Below, piece by piece: positions 14,905 through 22,395 of a stretch of 27,275 bases of DNA (position 1 is the stretch's first letter; each line of letters begins with the position of its first letter). The notes under the pieces are model-generated. The model had not been told where the DNA came from. It did not search any database and was given only the letters and a program-made list of their open reading frames with translations. Position numbers and translations under genes: made by a program. The stretch comes from Humitalea sp038323655 (GTDB lineage: Bacteria > Pseudomonadota > Alphaproteobacteria > Acetobacterales > Acetobacteraceae), in the NCBI GenBank assembly GCA_038323655.1, contig JBBQHE010000029.1:1-27275 (forward strand), written 5' to 3'.

Positions 14905-15516
14905 TCAGGCCGGGGTGCGCGGCGCGTCGGCCGACACCGCGGGCGGCTCGAAGGCTGGCGCCTGCGGCGTGGGGGCCGGCGCCTGCGGCGTGAGGGCTGG
15001 CGCCTGCGGCGTGGGGGCCGGCGCCTGCGGCGTGGGGGAGGAGGCCACATCCGGCATGGGCGGGGGCGGCGCCGTCACAAAGGGCGCCGTGGCCGCGGCA
15101 ACACCAGGTGGCACGAAGGCGGGCGCTTCAGGCCGGGCCGGGATCTCGGGGGCAGGCGTTTCGGGCGTCGGCGGCAGCGTGTCCGGCGCCGGGTACAGCG
15201 GGTTCGCCCCCAACGGGTTCGCCCCCAGCGGGTCCTGCGCAAAGGTGCTGCGCAGGTCGCCGTCCTTGTCCACGGCCTTGGCGATCTGGCCCTTGATGTC
15301 GAAATTGCGGATCTCGTTGATCGACTGACGCAATTCCTGCACCCCGGCGTCCTTGGCGACCTCGTCCACCTGGCTCTGGAACTCGCCCGCCATGCGCCGC
15401 ATCTTCTGGATGGCGCGCGCGACGCCCTTGACCGCCTCAGGCAGGTCTTTCGGGCCAATGACAACCAGTGCGACGACGGCAATCAAGGCGATCTCTGACC
15501 AGGCGAGGTCGAACAT
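14905..15516 (-). CDS. tatB: Sec-independent protein translocase TatB with Pro-rich repeat tail
   Basis: Partner of TatC in the twin-arginine receptor complex. The 203-residue protein begins MFDLAWSEIALIAVVALVVIGP, the single membrane helix with the conserved E8 and the G-P hinge, followed by KDLPEAVKGVARAIQKMRRMAGEF (amphipathic helix; key start KDLPEAV), which marks TatB rather than TatA. The distal part is low complexity: two LGANP units and four TPQAPAx heptads rich in Pro and Ala, probably disordered. AAGGA lies 5 nt before the ATG at 15516. Upstream there is no tatA: an ABC ATPase gene precedes it, with a 74-nt gap holding a hairpin. Either TatA is encoded elsewhere or this system works without a separate TatA. 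Confidence 0.94.
   Translation of the reverse strand: MFDLAWSEIALIAVVALVVIGPKDLPEAVKGVARAIQKMRRMAGEFQSQVDEVAKDAGVQELRQSINEIRNFDIKGQIAKAVDKDGDLRSTFAQDPLGANPLGANPLYPAPDTLPPTPETPAPEIPARPEAPAFVPPGVAAATAPFVTAPPPPMPDVASSPTPQAPAPTPQAPALTPQAPAPTPQAPAFEPPAVSADAPRTPA
14953..15036 (-). repeat. Four tandem 21-bp repeats in the tatB tail
   Basis: Units start at 14953, 14974, 14995 and 15016; each is GGCYGGCGCCTGCGGCGTGRG with changes only at the two ambiguous places. They encode four TPQAPA-x heptads. The near-identity at DNA level points to recent slippage or duplication, so copy number probably varies between strains. Confidence 0.9.
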
Positions 15517-15547
15517 GGGTTCCTTCTGGGCTTTTCCCGTTGGTGCT

Positions 15548-15567
15548 GCGGGTTAGCAGGAACCCGC
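15548..15567 (-). terminator. Perfect hairpin between the ABC ATPase gene and tatB
   Basis: GCGGGTT (15548-15554) pairs perfectly with AACCCGC (15561-15567), loop of 6 nt. It lies in the 74-nt spacer after the ABC ATPase stop. There is no T-run, so it may be a weak terminator or a processing stem separating the nagZ-scp unit from tatBC-serS. Confidence 0.35.
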
Positions 15568-15590
15568 GCCCCCGCCAATGTGGGGCGGCG

Positions 15591-16649
15591 TCAGTCCGGC
15601 TGCGAGCCCCCCGCGGCATGGGGTGCGAAGGCAAAGGCCCGTGCCGGGTCGGCCGACAGGCGCACATCCGCGCCGCGCGCCAGCATGGTCCCGGCGGGCA
15701 GCCTGGCGTGCAGGTGGTGGATACCGCCGGCCGCATCCGCCACGGTCAGATGCACCAGCGTGGTCGCGCCCAGCATGCGGCAGGCATCGACTTCGGCCGG
15801 GGTGCCCCGGTCGGTCAGCCGCAGCCCCTCGGGTCGCCAGAACACCTCGGCCGGGCCGTCGGGCAGGCCGGGCGCGGGCACCGGGCCGAGCACGGTTTCG
15901 GCGACCCCACCGGCGACCTGCGCCGGAAGCCTGTTCACCTCACCCAGGAAGGTCGCGACAAAGCGGCTCGCCGGGCGCAGATACAGGTCGGCCGGCGTGC
16001 CCAGTTGCTCCACCCGGCCCTCCCGCATCAGGGCGATGCGGTCGGCCATGAACAGGGCTTCCTCAGCGTCGTGCGTCACCAGCAGCGTCGCCGTGCCGGA
16101 TTCCTGCAACACATGCAGCGTGTCGTCCCGGACCTGTTCGCGCAGCCGCGCATCGAGGCTGGCGAAAGCCTCGTCCAGCAGCAGCACGGCGGGGCGCGGC
16201 GCGAGCGCCCGCGCCAGCGCCACCCGCTGCTGTTGCCCGCCGGAGAGCGTATGCGGCCAGGCATGGGCGAAAGCAGCCAGCCCGACCCGCTCAAGCGCCT
16301 CCTCCACCCGGATTCGCCGGTCACCGCGGCCCGCGCCACGCAGCCCGAAGCCGACGTTGTCGGCGACCGTCAGATGCGGGAACAGCGCATAATCCTGGAA
16401 GACGAAGCCGACCGAACGCTGTTCGGGCGGCAGTTCGCGACCAGGTTCGGCCACCCGGCGGCCGGCGATGTCGATCGACCCGGTCTGGATCGGCTCCAGC
16501 CCCGCGACCAGGCGCAGCAGCGTGGTCTTGCCATCGCCCGAGGGGCCGAGCAGGCAAACGATCTCGCCGGGCCCGACCGAAAGGTCGATGCCGCGCAACA
16601 CCTCCCGCCCGCCATAGGCGTGGCGGATGCCGGCCAGTTTCAGGGTCAT
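15591..16649 (-). CDS. ABC transporter ATP-binding protein, FbpC/PotA-type, without permease nearby
   Basis: ATPase subunit of a solute importer. The 352 residues hold Walker A GPSGDGKT at 35-42, Q-loop Q85 in FVFQDYALFPHLTVADNV, signature LSGGQQQ at 135-141, Walker B AVLLLDEAFASLD at 154-166 and switch H193 in VTHDAEEA. A C-terminal TOBE-type region of about 110 residues (FWRPEGLRL) makes it like the iron(III), spermidine or sulfate importers; the LPPEQRSVGFVFQDYALFPHL stretch (key part FQDYALFPHL) is nearest FbpC in my judgement. No permease or binding protein gene is in the window, so the substrate is unknown. The start overlaps the scpB stop (ATGA). It occupies the place where tatA is usually found in this conserved cluster. 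Confidence 0.9.
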   Translation of the reverse strand: MTLKLAGIRHAYGGREVLRGIDLSVGPGEIVCLLGPSGDGKTTLLRLVAGLEPIQTGSIDIAGRRVAEPGRELPPEQRSVGFVFQDYALFPHLTVADNVGFGLRGAGRGDRRIRVEEALERVGLAAFAHAWPHTLSGGQQQRVALARALAPRPAVLLLDEAFASLDARLREQVRDDTLHVLQESGTATLLVTHDAEEALFMADRIALMREGRVEQLGTPADLYLRPASRFVATFLGEVNRLPAQVAGGVAETVLGPVPAPGLPDGPAEVFWRPEGLRLTDRGTPAEVDACRMLGATTLVHLTVADAAGGIHHLHARLPAGTMLARGADVRLSADPARAFAFAPHAAGGSQPD

Positions 16650-17275
16650 GGGCGCAGCGGCAGGCCACCAGCGGCGGGGGCCAGGAGATCCTCCCGGCGC
16701 GGCAGGTCAGCCAGGCTGGCCAGGCCGAACTGGTCGAGAAAGCCGCGCGTGGTCCCCCACAGCATGGGCCTGCCGGGCGCCTCGCGTCGGCCCTGCGGCG
16801 CGATCAAGCCCATCTCCAGCAGCGCATCCAGCGTGGACTGCGCCAGGGTTGTGCCGCGGATGTCCTCGACATCGCCGCGGGTGCAGGGCTGGTGCCAGGC
16901 GATGATCGCCAGGGTTTCGATGGCAACCCGCGGCAGGCGGCGCGGCACCTCGACCACCCGTGTCAGTGCGGCGGCCAAGTCCGGCGCGGTGCGGAAGGCA
17001 TAGCCACCGGCGACCTCCACCAGGGTCACGCCGCGTCCGGCGAAGCGTTCAGCCAGCGCCGCGAGCACGGCGCGGGCCGAGGCCTGCCCGGGCAGCGCCG
17101 CCTGCAGCCGCGCCAGCGTGACCGGTTGGGCGGAGGCAAAGATCAGCGCCTCGGCAATACGCAGGGCCGCGTCGTGGTCGCCAGCGTCGTGCTTCGTCCC
17201 GTCGCCCCTGGTCCCGTCGTCCCTGGCCCCATTGCCCTCAGCCACATCGTCCTCGGCCACGTCGTCAAGCGGCAC
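16646..17275 (-). CDS. scpB: Segregation and condensation protein B
   Basis: ScpB forms the kleisin-associated part of the SMC-ScpAB condensin that compacts and segregates the chromosome. The product of 209 residues holds two winged-helix units: ALRIAEALIFASAQPVTLARL (first helix block), then PRVAIETLAIIAWHQPCTRGDVEDIRG, the family hallmark, and MGLIAPQGRREAPGRPMLWGTT. The GTG at 17275 is chosen because AGGAGG sits 6 nt upstream, an ideal ribosome binding site inside the end of scpA; an in-frame TTG at 17317 has no such support. The first 35 residues are Asp/Gly-rich low complexity (DDVAEDDVAEGNG). It overlaps scpA by 11 nt and the ABC ATPase gene by 4 nt. Confidence 0.93.
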   Translation of the reverse strand: MPLDDVAEDDVAEGNGARDDGTRGDGTKHDAGDHDAALRIAEALIFASAQPVTLARLQAALPGQASARAVLAALAERFAGRGVTLVEVAGGYAFRTAPDLAAALTRVVEVPRRLPRVAIETLAIIAWHQPCTRGDVEDIRGTTLAQSTLDALLEMGLIAPQGRREAPGRPMLWGTTRGFLDQFGLASLADLPRREDLLAPAAGGLPLRP

Positions 17276-18023
17276 GTTCCGCCTCCTGTTCCAGGCGCTT
17301 GACCATGATCGGGCCAAATGCGCGTTCCTGGCGCAGGTCGATGCGCCCTTCCCGCGCCAATTCCAAGCCGGCGATCAGCGTCGCGGCGGTGGCGGCGCGC
17401 TGTTCGACCGGGTCGACCAATCCTTCGGGCAGGAAACGCTGCAACACCGCCCAGGAGGGCATGGTGCCGAGCATGGCGCCCAGGCGCTGCACCGCCTCCT
17501 GCACCGTCCACAGCCGGCGCGCCTTGGGCCGGTAGGGGCGGCGGGCGGCGACCCGGCGCAGCACGCCGGCATAGGCCGCAAGCAGCGCCGGCAGGTCGGC
17601 CGCGATCCCGCTGCGGTCCTGCATGGTCAGGGACTCGGGCGCGCCGCGGGCAAAGACCTCCTGGCCCAGCTGCGGCTGGCGGTTCAGCCAGCGGGCCGCC
17701 TCGCGCATGCGCTCCAGCGCCAGCAGGCGCTCGGCCAGTTGCCCCGCCAGGGCCTCGGGGGTCAGTGCCTCCTCGTCCGGCTCGGGGTCCGGCACCAGCA
17801 AGCGGGATTTCAGCCAGGCGAGCCAAGCCGCCATGACCAGCCATTCCGCCGCGAGTTCCAGGCGGACGGTCTGGGCGTCAGCGATGACGGCCAGATACTG
17901 ATCGACCAGATCGACGATCGACAGCTTCGCCAGGTCGACCTTTTGCGCGCGCGCCAGGTCGAGCAGCAGGTCCAGCGGGCCTTCATAGCCATCCAGCCGA
18001 ACTGTCATGGCGGGGTCGGTCAT
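17265..18023 (-). CDS. scpA: Segregation and condensation protein A (kleisin)
   Basis: ScpA is the kleisin that bridges SMC heads and ScpB. The 252-residue product has the N-terminal hallmark LDGYEGPLDLLLDLAR followed by VDLAKLSIVDLVDQYL, then LAAEWLVMAAWLAWLKSRLLVP, a Pro/Glu linker, and the C-terminal winged helix ending AFGPIMVKRLEQE. The ATG at 18023 overlaps the stop of the M50 peptidase gene (ATGA); an internal ATG at 18008 is less likely for that reason. The frame continues open upstream, but that part lies inside the peptidase gene. scpB overlaps its end by 11 nt, as usual for this pair. Confidence 0.94.
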   Translation of the reverse strand: MTDPAMTVRLDGYEGPLDLLLDLARAQKVDLAKLSIVDLVDQYLAVIADAQTVRLELAAEWLVMAAWLAWLKSRLLVPDPEPDEEALTPEALAGQLAERLLALERMREAARWLNRQPQLGQEVFARGAPESLTMQDRSGIAADLPALLAAYAGVLRRVAARRPYRPKARRLWTVQEAVQRLGAMLGTMPSWAVLQRFLPEGLVDPVEQRAATAATLIAGLELAREGRIDLRQERAFGPIMVKRLEQEAERAA

Positions 18024-18718
18024 GGACCATGCCCTGCCAGCGTGAGGACGGCCTGATAGGCCCAGGAGACCACGCGCCGCAGCGCCCACCCGATCGGGTC
18101 CAGGTCGCCGGGCAGTTGCGGCAGGATCACCAGCAGGAAGATCACCAGCAGCAGGCCGAAGCGTTCGGTGCGGGCATAGGCGCGTGCCAGCGGCGCCGGC
18201 AGGAAGCCGGCCAGGATGCGACCACCATCCAGCGGCAGGATCGGCAGCAGGTTGAAAAGCCCCAGCACCAGGTTGGCGAAGATCAGCAACACCAGCAGCC
18301 GCAGCAGCCATTCCGCGATATCGGGCGGCAGCGAAGGCGCCAGCCATTGCAACGGATGCACGGCCAGGGCGGCGAGGATGGCCAGCACGAAGTTCACCGC
18401 CGGCCCGGCGGCGGCCACGCGCACCATGCCCCAGCGCGGATCGCCCATGCGGAAAACATCGACGGGCACGGGCTTGGCCCAGCCGAACAGCATCTCGACC
18501 CGTCCGATGACGAGCAATTGGGAAATCACGAGGAAACCCGGCAGCAGCAGGGTGCCGACGGGATCAACATGGCGCAGCGGGTTCAGCGACAGCCGGCCCT
18601 GCTCGCGCGCCGTCGGATCGCCCTCGGCGAGGGCGGCATAGCCGTGTGCGGCCTCGTGCAGCGTAATGGCGAGCACCGCGGCAACGATCGCGGCCGAAAT
18701 CTCGAACAGCCAGGTCAT
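18020..18718 (-). CDS. Site-2 protease family (M50) membrane metallopeptidase
   Basis: Intramembrane zinc protease of the short, PDZ-less type. The 232-residue protein has about five to six hydrophobic segments, zinc-binding HEAAH at 21-25 within the first helix, and the third ligand in LLPILPLDGGRIL (DGG at 164-166). GDPTAREQGRLSLNPLRHVDPVGT and FGWAKPVPVD are typical of the rhomboid-sized S2P-like family found in many bacteria. The substrate is unknown. The ATG at 18718 overlaps the nagZ stop and the stop overlaps the scpA start, both as ATGA, so it is locked into the operon. Insertion of this gene between nagZ and scpA is not part of the most common alphaproteobacterial order, although S2P-scpA neighbours do occur in other bacteria. 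Confidence 0.92.
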   Translation of the reverse strand: MTWLFEISAAIVAAVLAITLHEAAHGYAALAEGDPTAREQGRLSLNPLRHVDPVGTLLLPGFLVISQLLVIGRVEMLFGWAKPVPVDVFRMGDPRWGMVRVAAAGPAVNFVLAILAALAVHPLQWLAPSLPPDIAEWLLRLLVLLIFANLVLGLFNLLPILPLDGGRILAGFLPAPLARAYARTERFGLLLVIFLLVILPQLPGDLDPIGWALRRVVSWAYQAVLTLAGHGP

Positions 18719-19761
18719 CGGGCGCGCGCCATGGTGGGATCGGTGGCCTCGGCCCTGGCGGTGGGCGCGCTGACGGAGGGCATCGGGGCGGGATGCATCG
18801 AGACGGGGGGCATCGAGACGGGCCGGGTTGGGTCGGCCCGGCTGGCGTCCAGGCGTTCGCGACCGCGCGCCGACAGCGGGGGGCAGCCGCGCAGCAGGGC
18901 CGTGGTCTCGGCCAGGGCCCCGGTGCAGTGCAGCACCAGGTCGCAGCCGGCGGCGATGGCCGTCCCTGCGGGGTCGTTGGACTGGCCGGCCAGCGCGCCC
19001 ATCGCCAGGTCGTCGGAGATCAGCACGCCATCGAAGCCGATCTGCCCGCGGATCACCCGGGCGATGAGACGGGGTGAGAAGGTCGCGCAATGCGCGGCGT
19101 CCCACGCCGGATAGAGGATATGCGCCGTCATGGCCCAGACCGGCGCCTGGGTGAGACCCTGGGCGAGATCCTGGAAGGGGATCAGGTCCTGCGCCAGCGT
19201 ATCGGCATCGGCGGTGACCACGGGCAGGGCATGGTGACTGTCGGCCCCGGCGCGGCCGTGGCCGGGGATGTGCTTGATGACCGGCAGGCAGCCCGCGCCG
19301 CGCAAGCCGGCGACGAAGGCCCGCCCCAGGCGGGCGACTTCCGCCGGGTCGGCCGAAAAGGCGCGGTCGCCGATCACGTCATGCGCGCCCGGCACCCGCA
19401 GGTCGAGCACCGGGGCGCAGACCACATCCAGCCCGGCAGCGCGGCACACGGCGCCGAGGGCTGCCGCTGACTGCCGGACAACTGCCTCCGACCCGCGTTC
19501 GAAGGAGGCCGCCGTGGGGAAGGCCGGCCAGAAGGGCGGACGCAGCCGCGCGACACGGCCGCCTTCCTGATCCACCAGGATCGGTGTCTGCGGCCCCAGC
19601 ACGTCGCGGATCTGTGCGGTCAGCGCCAGCACCTGCGCCGGCGTGGCGATGTTGCGGCGGAACAGGATCACGCCGACAGGCGGATGCGCGCGAAACAGCG
19701 CCACCTCCTCGACGCTCATGCCCAGGCCAGCAAGCCCGACCACCGCTGCCCTGGGGGTCAT
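18715..19761 (-). CDS. nagZ: Beta-N-acetylhexosaminidase NagZ
   Basis: Cytoplasmic glycoside hydrolase family 3 enzyme that removes N-acetylglucosamine from anhydro-muropeptides in peptidoglycan recycling. The 348-residue product shows VILFRRNI, LVDQEGGRVARL, the GH3 loop KHIPGHGRAGADSHHALP (163-180) carrying the catalytic Asp-His dyad D174/H176, and the nucleophile Asp in ISDDLAM (248-254). The catalytic domain is complete by about residue 315; a tail of about 35 residues rich in Met, Pro and Ser (SMPPVSMHPAPMPS) follows, coded partly by a 15-bp direct repeat at about 18795-18822. The ATG at 19761 is 11 nt after the SPOR gene stop. No signal peptide is seen. Confidence 0.94.
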   Translation of the reverse strand: MTPRAAVVGLAGLGMSVEEVALFRAHPPVGVILFRRNIATPAQVLALTAQIRDVLGPQTPILVDQEGGRVARLRPPFWPAFPTAASFERGSEAVVRQSAAALGAVCRAAGLDVVCAPVLDLRVPGAHDVIGDRAFSADPAEVARLGRAFVAGLRGAGCLPVIKHIPGHGRAGADSHHALPVVTADADTLAQDLIPFQDLAQGLTQAPVWAMTAHILYPAWDAAHCATFSPRLIARVIRGQIGFDGVLISDDLAMGALAGQSNDPAGTAIAAGCDLVLHCTGALAETTALLRGCPPLSARGRERLDASRADPTRPVSMPPVSMHPAPMPSVSAPTARAEATDPTMARAR

Positions 19762-19772
19762 GGCGCGACCGA

Positions 19773-20531
19773 TCAGCCGCCAACCACGTTGCAGGCGCCG
19801 CCCCGGCCGCGGACCCGGTCGCAGAACGCACGCGCTGCGTCGGGATCGGCCAGACCCGCCGCGCGCAGGCGGTACAGGGTGGGCTGGCCGTCCCGCAGGA
19901 AGGGCGAGATGGTCGGCTGCCGACCCTGGAAATCGGCCGGCAGCAGCCGCGCCAGGCGGTCCCATTCCGCGCGCGCCGCAGCTTCCGTCGCCAGGGCACC
20001 CAGTTGCACGGTGGGACGACGGGTGGAGGTGGCGGGGCGCGCGGCCTCGGCCGCCGAGGTAGCGGTGGTCGGGGTAGCGGTGGTCGGGCGCGGGGCGGCG
20101 GTGGTGGCCACGGCAGGTGCCGCCGGCCGGGCGGGCGGCGCGGCGGGGGTCGGCGCGGGCGGCGGCGGGCTGGCCTGCTGGCGCAGCCGCGCCAGGTCCG
20201 GCGCTTCGGACTGCGGCGCCAGGGCGGCGGTCCGCCCCTGGGCCGCCGTGTCGCGCTGGCGGGTGTCGCGGTTGAAAATCATCTCGCCCTGGTTCGGCAC
20301 CTGCAGCCCGCCCGGATCGGCCGGCCGCACCCGCATGGGCCGCGGGTCGGCTTCCACCAGCGGCACGCTGCGGCTGCCGGTGACGCGCCCAATGCCCCAG
20401 ACCACCGCTGCCGCCACCAGGGCTGCCGCGATCAGCCCGCCGGCAATCATCAGCAGCCGGCGCATGGCGCCAGACTCTGCGGCGTCGCCCGAGGCCCGGA
20501 TTCGATAAGACGGAACCGGCACGTCACTCAT
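19773..20531 (-). CDS. SPOR domain-containing membrane protein
   Basis: The 252-residue protein has a cytoplasmic N-terminus of about 30 residues, one membrane helix at about 24-45 (LLMIAGGLIAAALVAAAVVW), a long periplasmic linker rich in Pro, Ala and Thr (for example PPPPAPTPAAPPARPAAPA), and a C-terminal SPOR domain of about 75 residues starting near VQLGALATEAAARAEW and ending FCDRVRGRGGACNVV. SPOR domains bind denuded glycan strands at the division septum, so a role in cell division or wall remodelling is likely; it is FtsN-like in layout but I do not assign it. The ATG at 20531 is preferred, with GGGGGA upstream; it starts 42 nt after the argS stop. The linked argS-SPOR-nagZ order is common in alphaproteobacteria. 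Confidence 0.9.
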   Translation of the reverse strand: MSDVPVPSYRIRASGDAAESGAMRRLLMIAGGLIAAALVAAAVVWGIGRVTGSRSVPLVEADPRPMRVRPADPGGLQVPNQGEMIFNRDTRQRDTAAQGRTAALAPQSEAPDLARLRQQASPPPPAPTPAAPPARPAAPAVATTAAPRPTTATPTTATSAAEAARPATSTRRPTVQLGALATEAAARAEWDRLARLLPADFQGRQPTISPFLRDGQPTLYRLRAAGLADPDAARAFCDRVRGRGGACNVVGG

Positions 20532-20573
20532 CGCATTCCCCCAATCGCCAGGCGATGCGCCCACCCCCCCGGG

Positions 20574-22385
20574 CTATCGCATCTCCTCGACCGGCCCGAC
20601 GCCCAGCACCGCCAGGCCCGACCGGATCACCACCGCCGTCGCCGCGACCAGGGCCAGCCGGGCCTGGGTGGCCTCGGCCTCCTCCTCACGGATGAAGCGC
20701 AGGGTCGAATCGTCGCGGCCCCGGTTCCACAATAGATGAAAAGCCGACGCCAAGTCATGGAGATAAAAGGCAATCCGGTGCGGTTCCCGCGCCAGCGCCG
20801 CCTGTTCCACCGTGCGCGGCCAGGCCGCCAGCGTGCGGATCAGCGCCATTTCCGTGGGATCGGCCAGCGCCTCCAGCGGGGCCGCGGCCAGGGCGGCGGG
20901 GCCGGGGTCGCCGGCCGCACGCAGCACCGACCGGCAACGGGCATGGGCGTATTGCACGTAGAAGACGGGGTTTTCGCGCGACTGCTCGACCACGCGGTCC
21001 AGGTCGAAATCCATCTGCGCATCGGCCTTGCGCGTCAGCATGGTGAAGCGCACGGCATCGCGCCCGACCTCGTCGATCAGGTCGCTGAGCGTGATGTAGG
21101 TGCCGGCGCGCTTGCTCATCCGCACCGGTTCGCCGTTCTTCAGCACTTTTACGATCTGGCAGAGCACCACATCGAGCGGCACCGTCCCGTCCGACAGCGC
21201 GGCCACGGCCGCGGCCATGCGCTTCACATAGCCGCCGTGGTCAGCGCCCCAGACCTGCACCAGTTGCTTCTGGCCGCGGAATATCTTGTCGGCATGATTG
21301 GCGATGTCGTTGGCGAAATACGTGTTCGAACCATCGGATTTGCGTAAGGGCCGGTCCACGTCATCGCCGAAGTTGGTCGAGCGGAACAGGGTCTGCGGGC
21401 GCGGTTCCCAGTCATCGGGCGTCTTGCCCTTGGGCGGTTCCAGCACGCCTTCGTAGATCAGCCCTTTTTCGTCCAGCACCGCCAGGGCACGGGTCACGCC
21501 GCCCGCGGCGACCAGGGCGGCCTCCGAGATGAAGACGTCATGCTCCACCCCCAGCGCCGCCAGATCCTGGCGGATCTCGGCCATCATGGCCTCCACCGTG
21601 AAGGCGCGGATCGTGGCCAGCGTTTCCGCCGAAGGGCCTGCGCCATCGGCCGGCAGCAGGCCGGCGCCGAAGCGCACGACCAGCGCCTCGGCCACCGGCA
21701 CCAGGTAATCGCCGCCGTATTGCAAGGTGACGCCGAAGCAGCGCTCGAAATCCTCGCGCTCCCCGGGGCTGGCGCGGAAGGCCGCAAGCGGGGTCGCCTC
21801 GGGCGCGGGCACATCGACCGTTGCCCTCAGGTAGCGCCAATAGGCCGCCCAGGCCAAAGCCTCGACCTGCGCCCCGGCGTCGTTGATGTAGTATTCCTTC
21901 GTGACGGCATAGCCGGCCTTGGCCAGCAGCCGCGCCAAGGCATCGCCCACCACCGCCCCGCGGCAATGGCCGACATGCATGGGCCCGGTCGGATTGGCCG
22001 AGACATACTCGACATTGATCGGGATCGCCGCACCAAGGCTGCTGTCGCCGAAGCCCTCGCCCTTGGTCAGGACCACCGGCACCTGGGCGCGCAAAAAAGC
22101 CGGGGGCAGGCGCAGGTTCACGAAGCCTGGGCCGGCGATCTCGGCCGCATCGATCTCCGGCAGCGCCACCAGGGCCGCGACCAGCGCCTCGGCCAGCGCC
22201 CGCGGTGGCTGGCCGGCGGGCTTGCCGCAGACCAAGGCGGCATTGGTCGCCATGTCGCCATGCGCCGGGTCGCGCGGGGGTTCGACCTGGATACGCGCCA
22301 GGACCTCGGGCGGCAGCGCGGGGTGCAGGGTCTGGACGGCGGCAACCACGCGGTCGCGGACGGAGGCGAAGATATTGGTGGTCAT
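20574..22385 (-). CDS. argS: Arginyl-tRNA synthetase
   Basis: Class I synthetase charging tRNA-Arg. The 603-residue product has the N-terminal Arg-tRNA additional domain (about 1-100, HGDMATNAAL), the HIGH-type motif HVGH at 137-140 within SANPTGPMHVGHCRG, GADHGGYVKRM in the catalytic core, the MSKRAG loop at 423-428, and the helical DALR anticodon-binding domain at the end, finishing LGVGPVEEM. The length fits the family's range (about 560-600). The ATG at 22385 gives MTTNIFASVRDRV; a start 24 nt further up lacks support. It lies 10 nt after the benE stop. Confidence 0.97.
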   Translation of the reverse strand: MTTNIFASVRDRVVAAVQTLHPALPPEVLARIQVEPPRDPAHGDMATNAALVCGKPAGQPPRALAEALVAALVALPEIDAAEIAGPGFVNLRLPPAFLRAQVPVVLTKGEGFGDSSLGAAIPINVEYVSANPTGPMHVGHCRGAVVGDALARLLAKAGYAVTKEYYINDAGAQVEALAWAAYWRYLRATVDVPAPEATPLAAFRASPGEREDFERCFGVTLQYGGDYLVPVAEALVVRFGAGLLPADGAGPSAETLATIRAFTVEAMMAEIRQDLAALGVEHDVFISEAALVAAGGVTRALAVLDEKGLIYEGVLEPPKGKTPDDWEPRPQTLFRSTNFGDDVDRPLRKSDGSNTYFANDIANHADKIFRGQKQLVQVWGADHGGYVKRMAAAVAALSDGTVPLDVVLCQIVKVLKNGEPVRMSKRAGTYITLSDLIDEVGRDAVRFTMLTRKADAQMDFDLDRVVEQSRENPVFYVQYAHARCRSVLRAAGDPGPAALAAAPLEALADPTEMALIRTLAAWPRTVEQAALAREPHRIAFYLHDLASAFHLLWNRGRDDSTLRFIREEEAEATQARLALVAATAVVIRSGLAVLGVGPVEEMR

Positions 22386-22395
22386 ACCGTCGCCT

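Noticed and set aside
14953..15036. Tandem repeats considered as a CRISPR array
   Set aside because: Units are head to tail without spacers and code for a Pro/Ala tail in frame with tatB.
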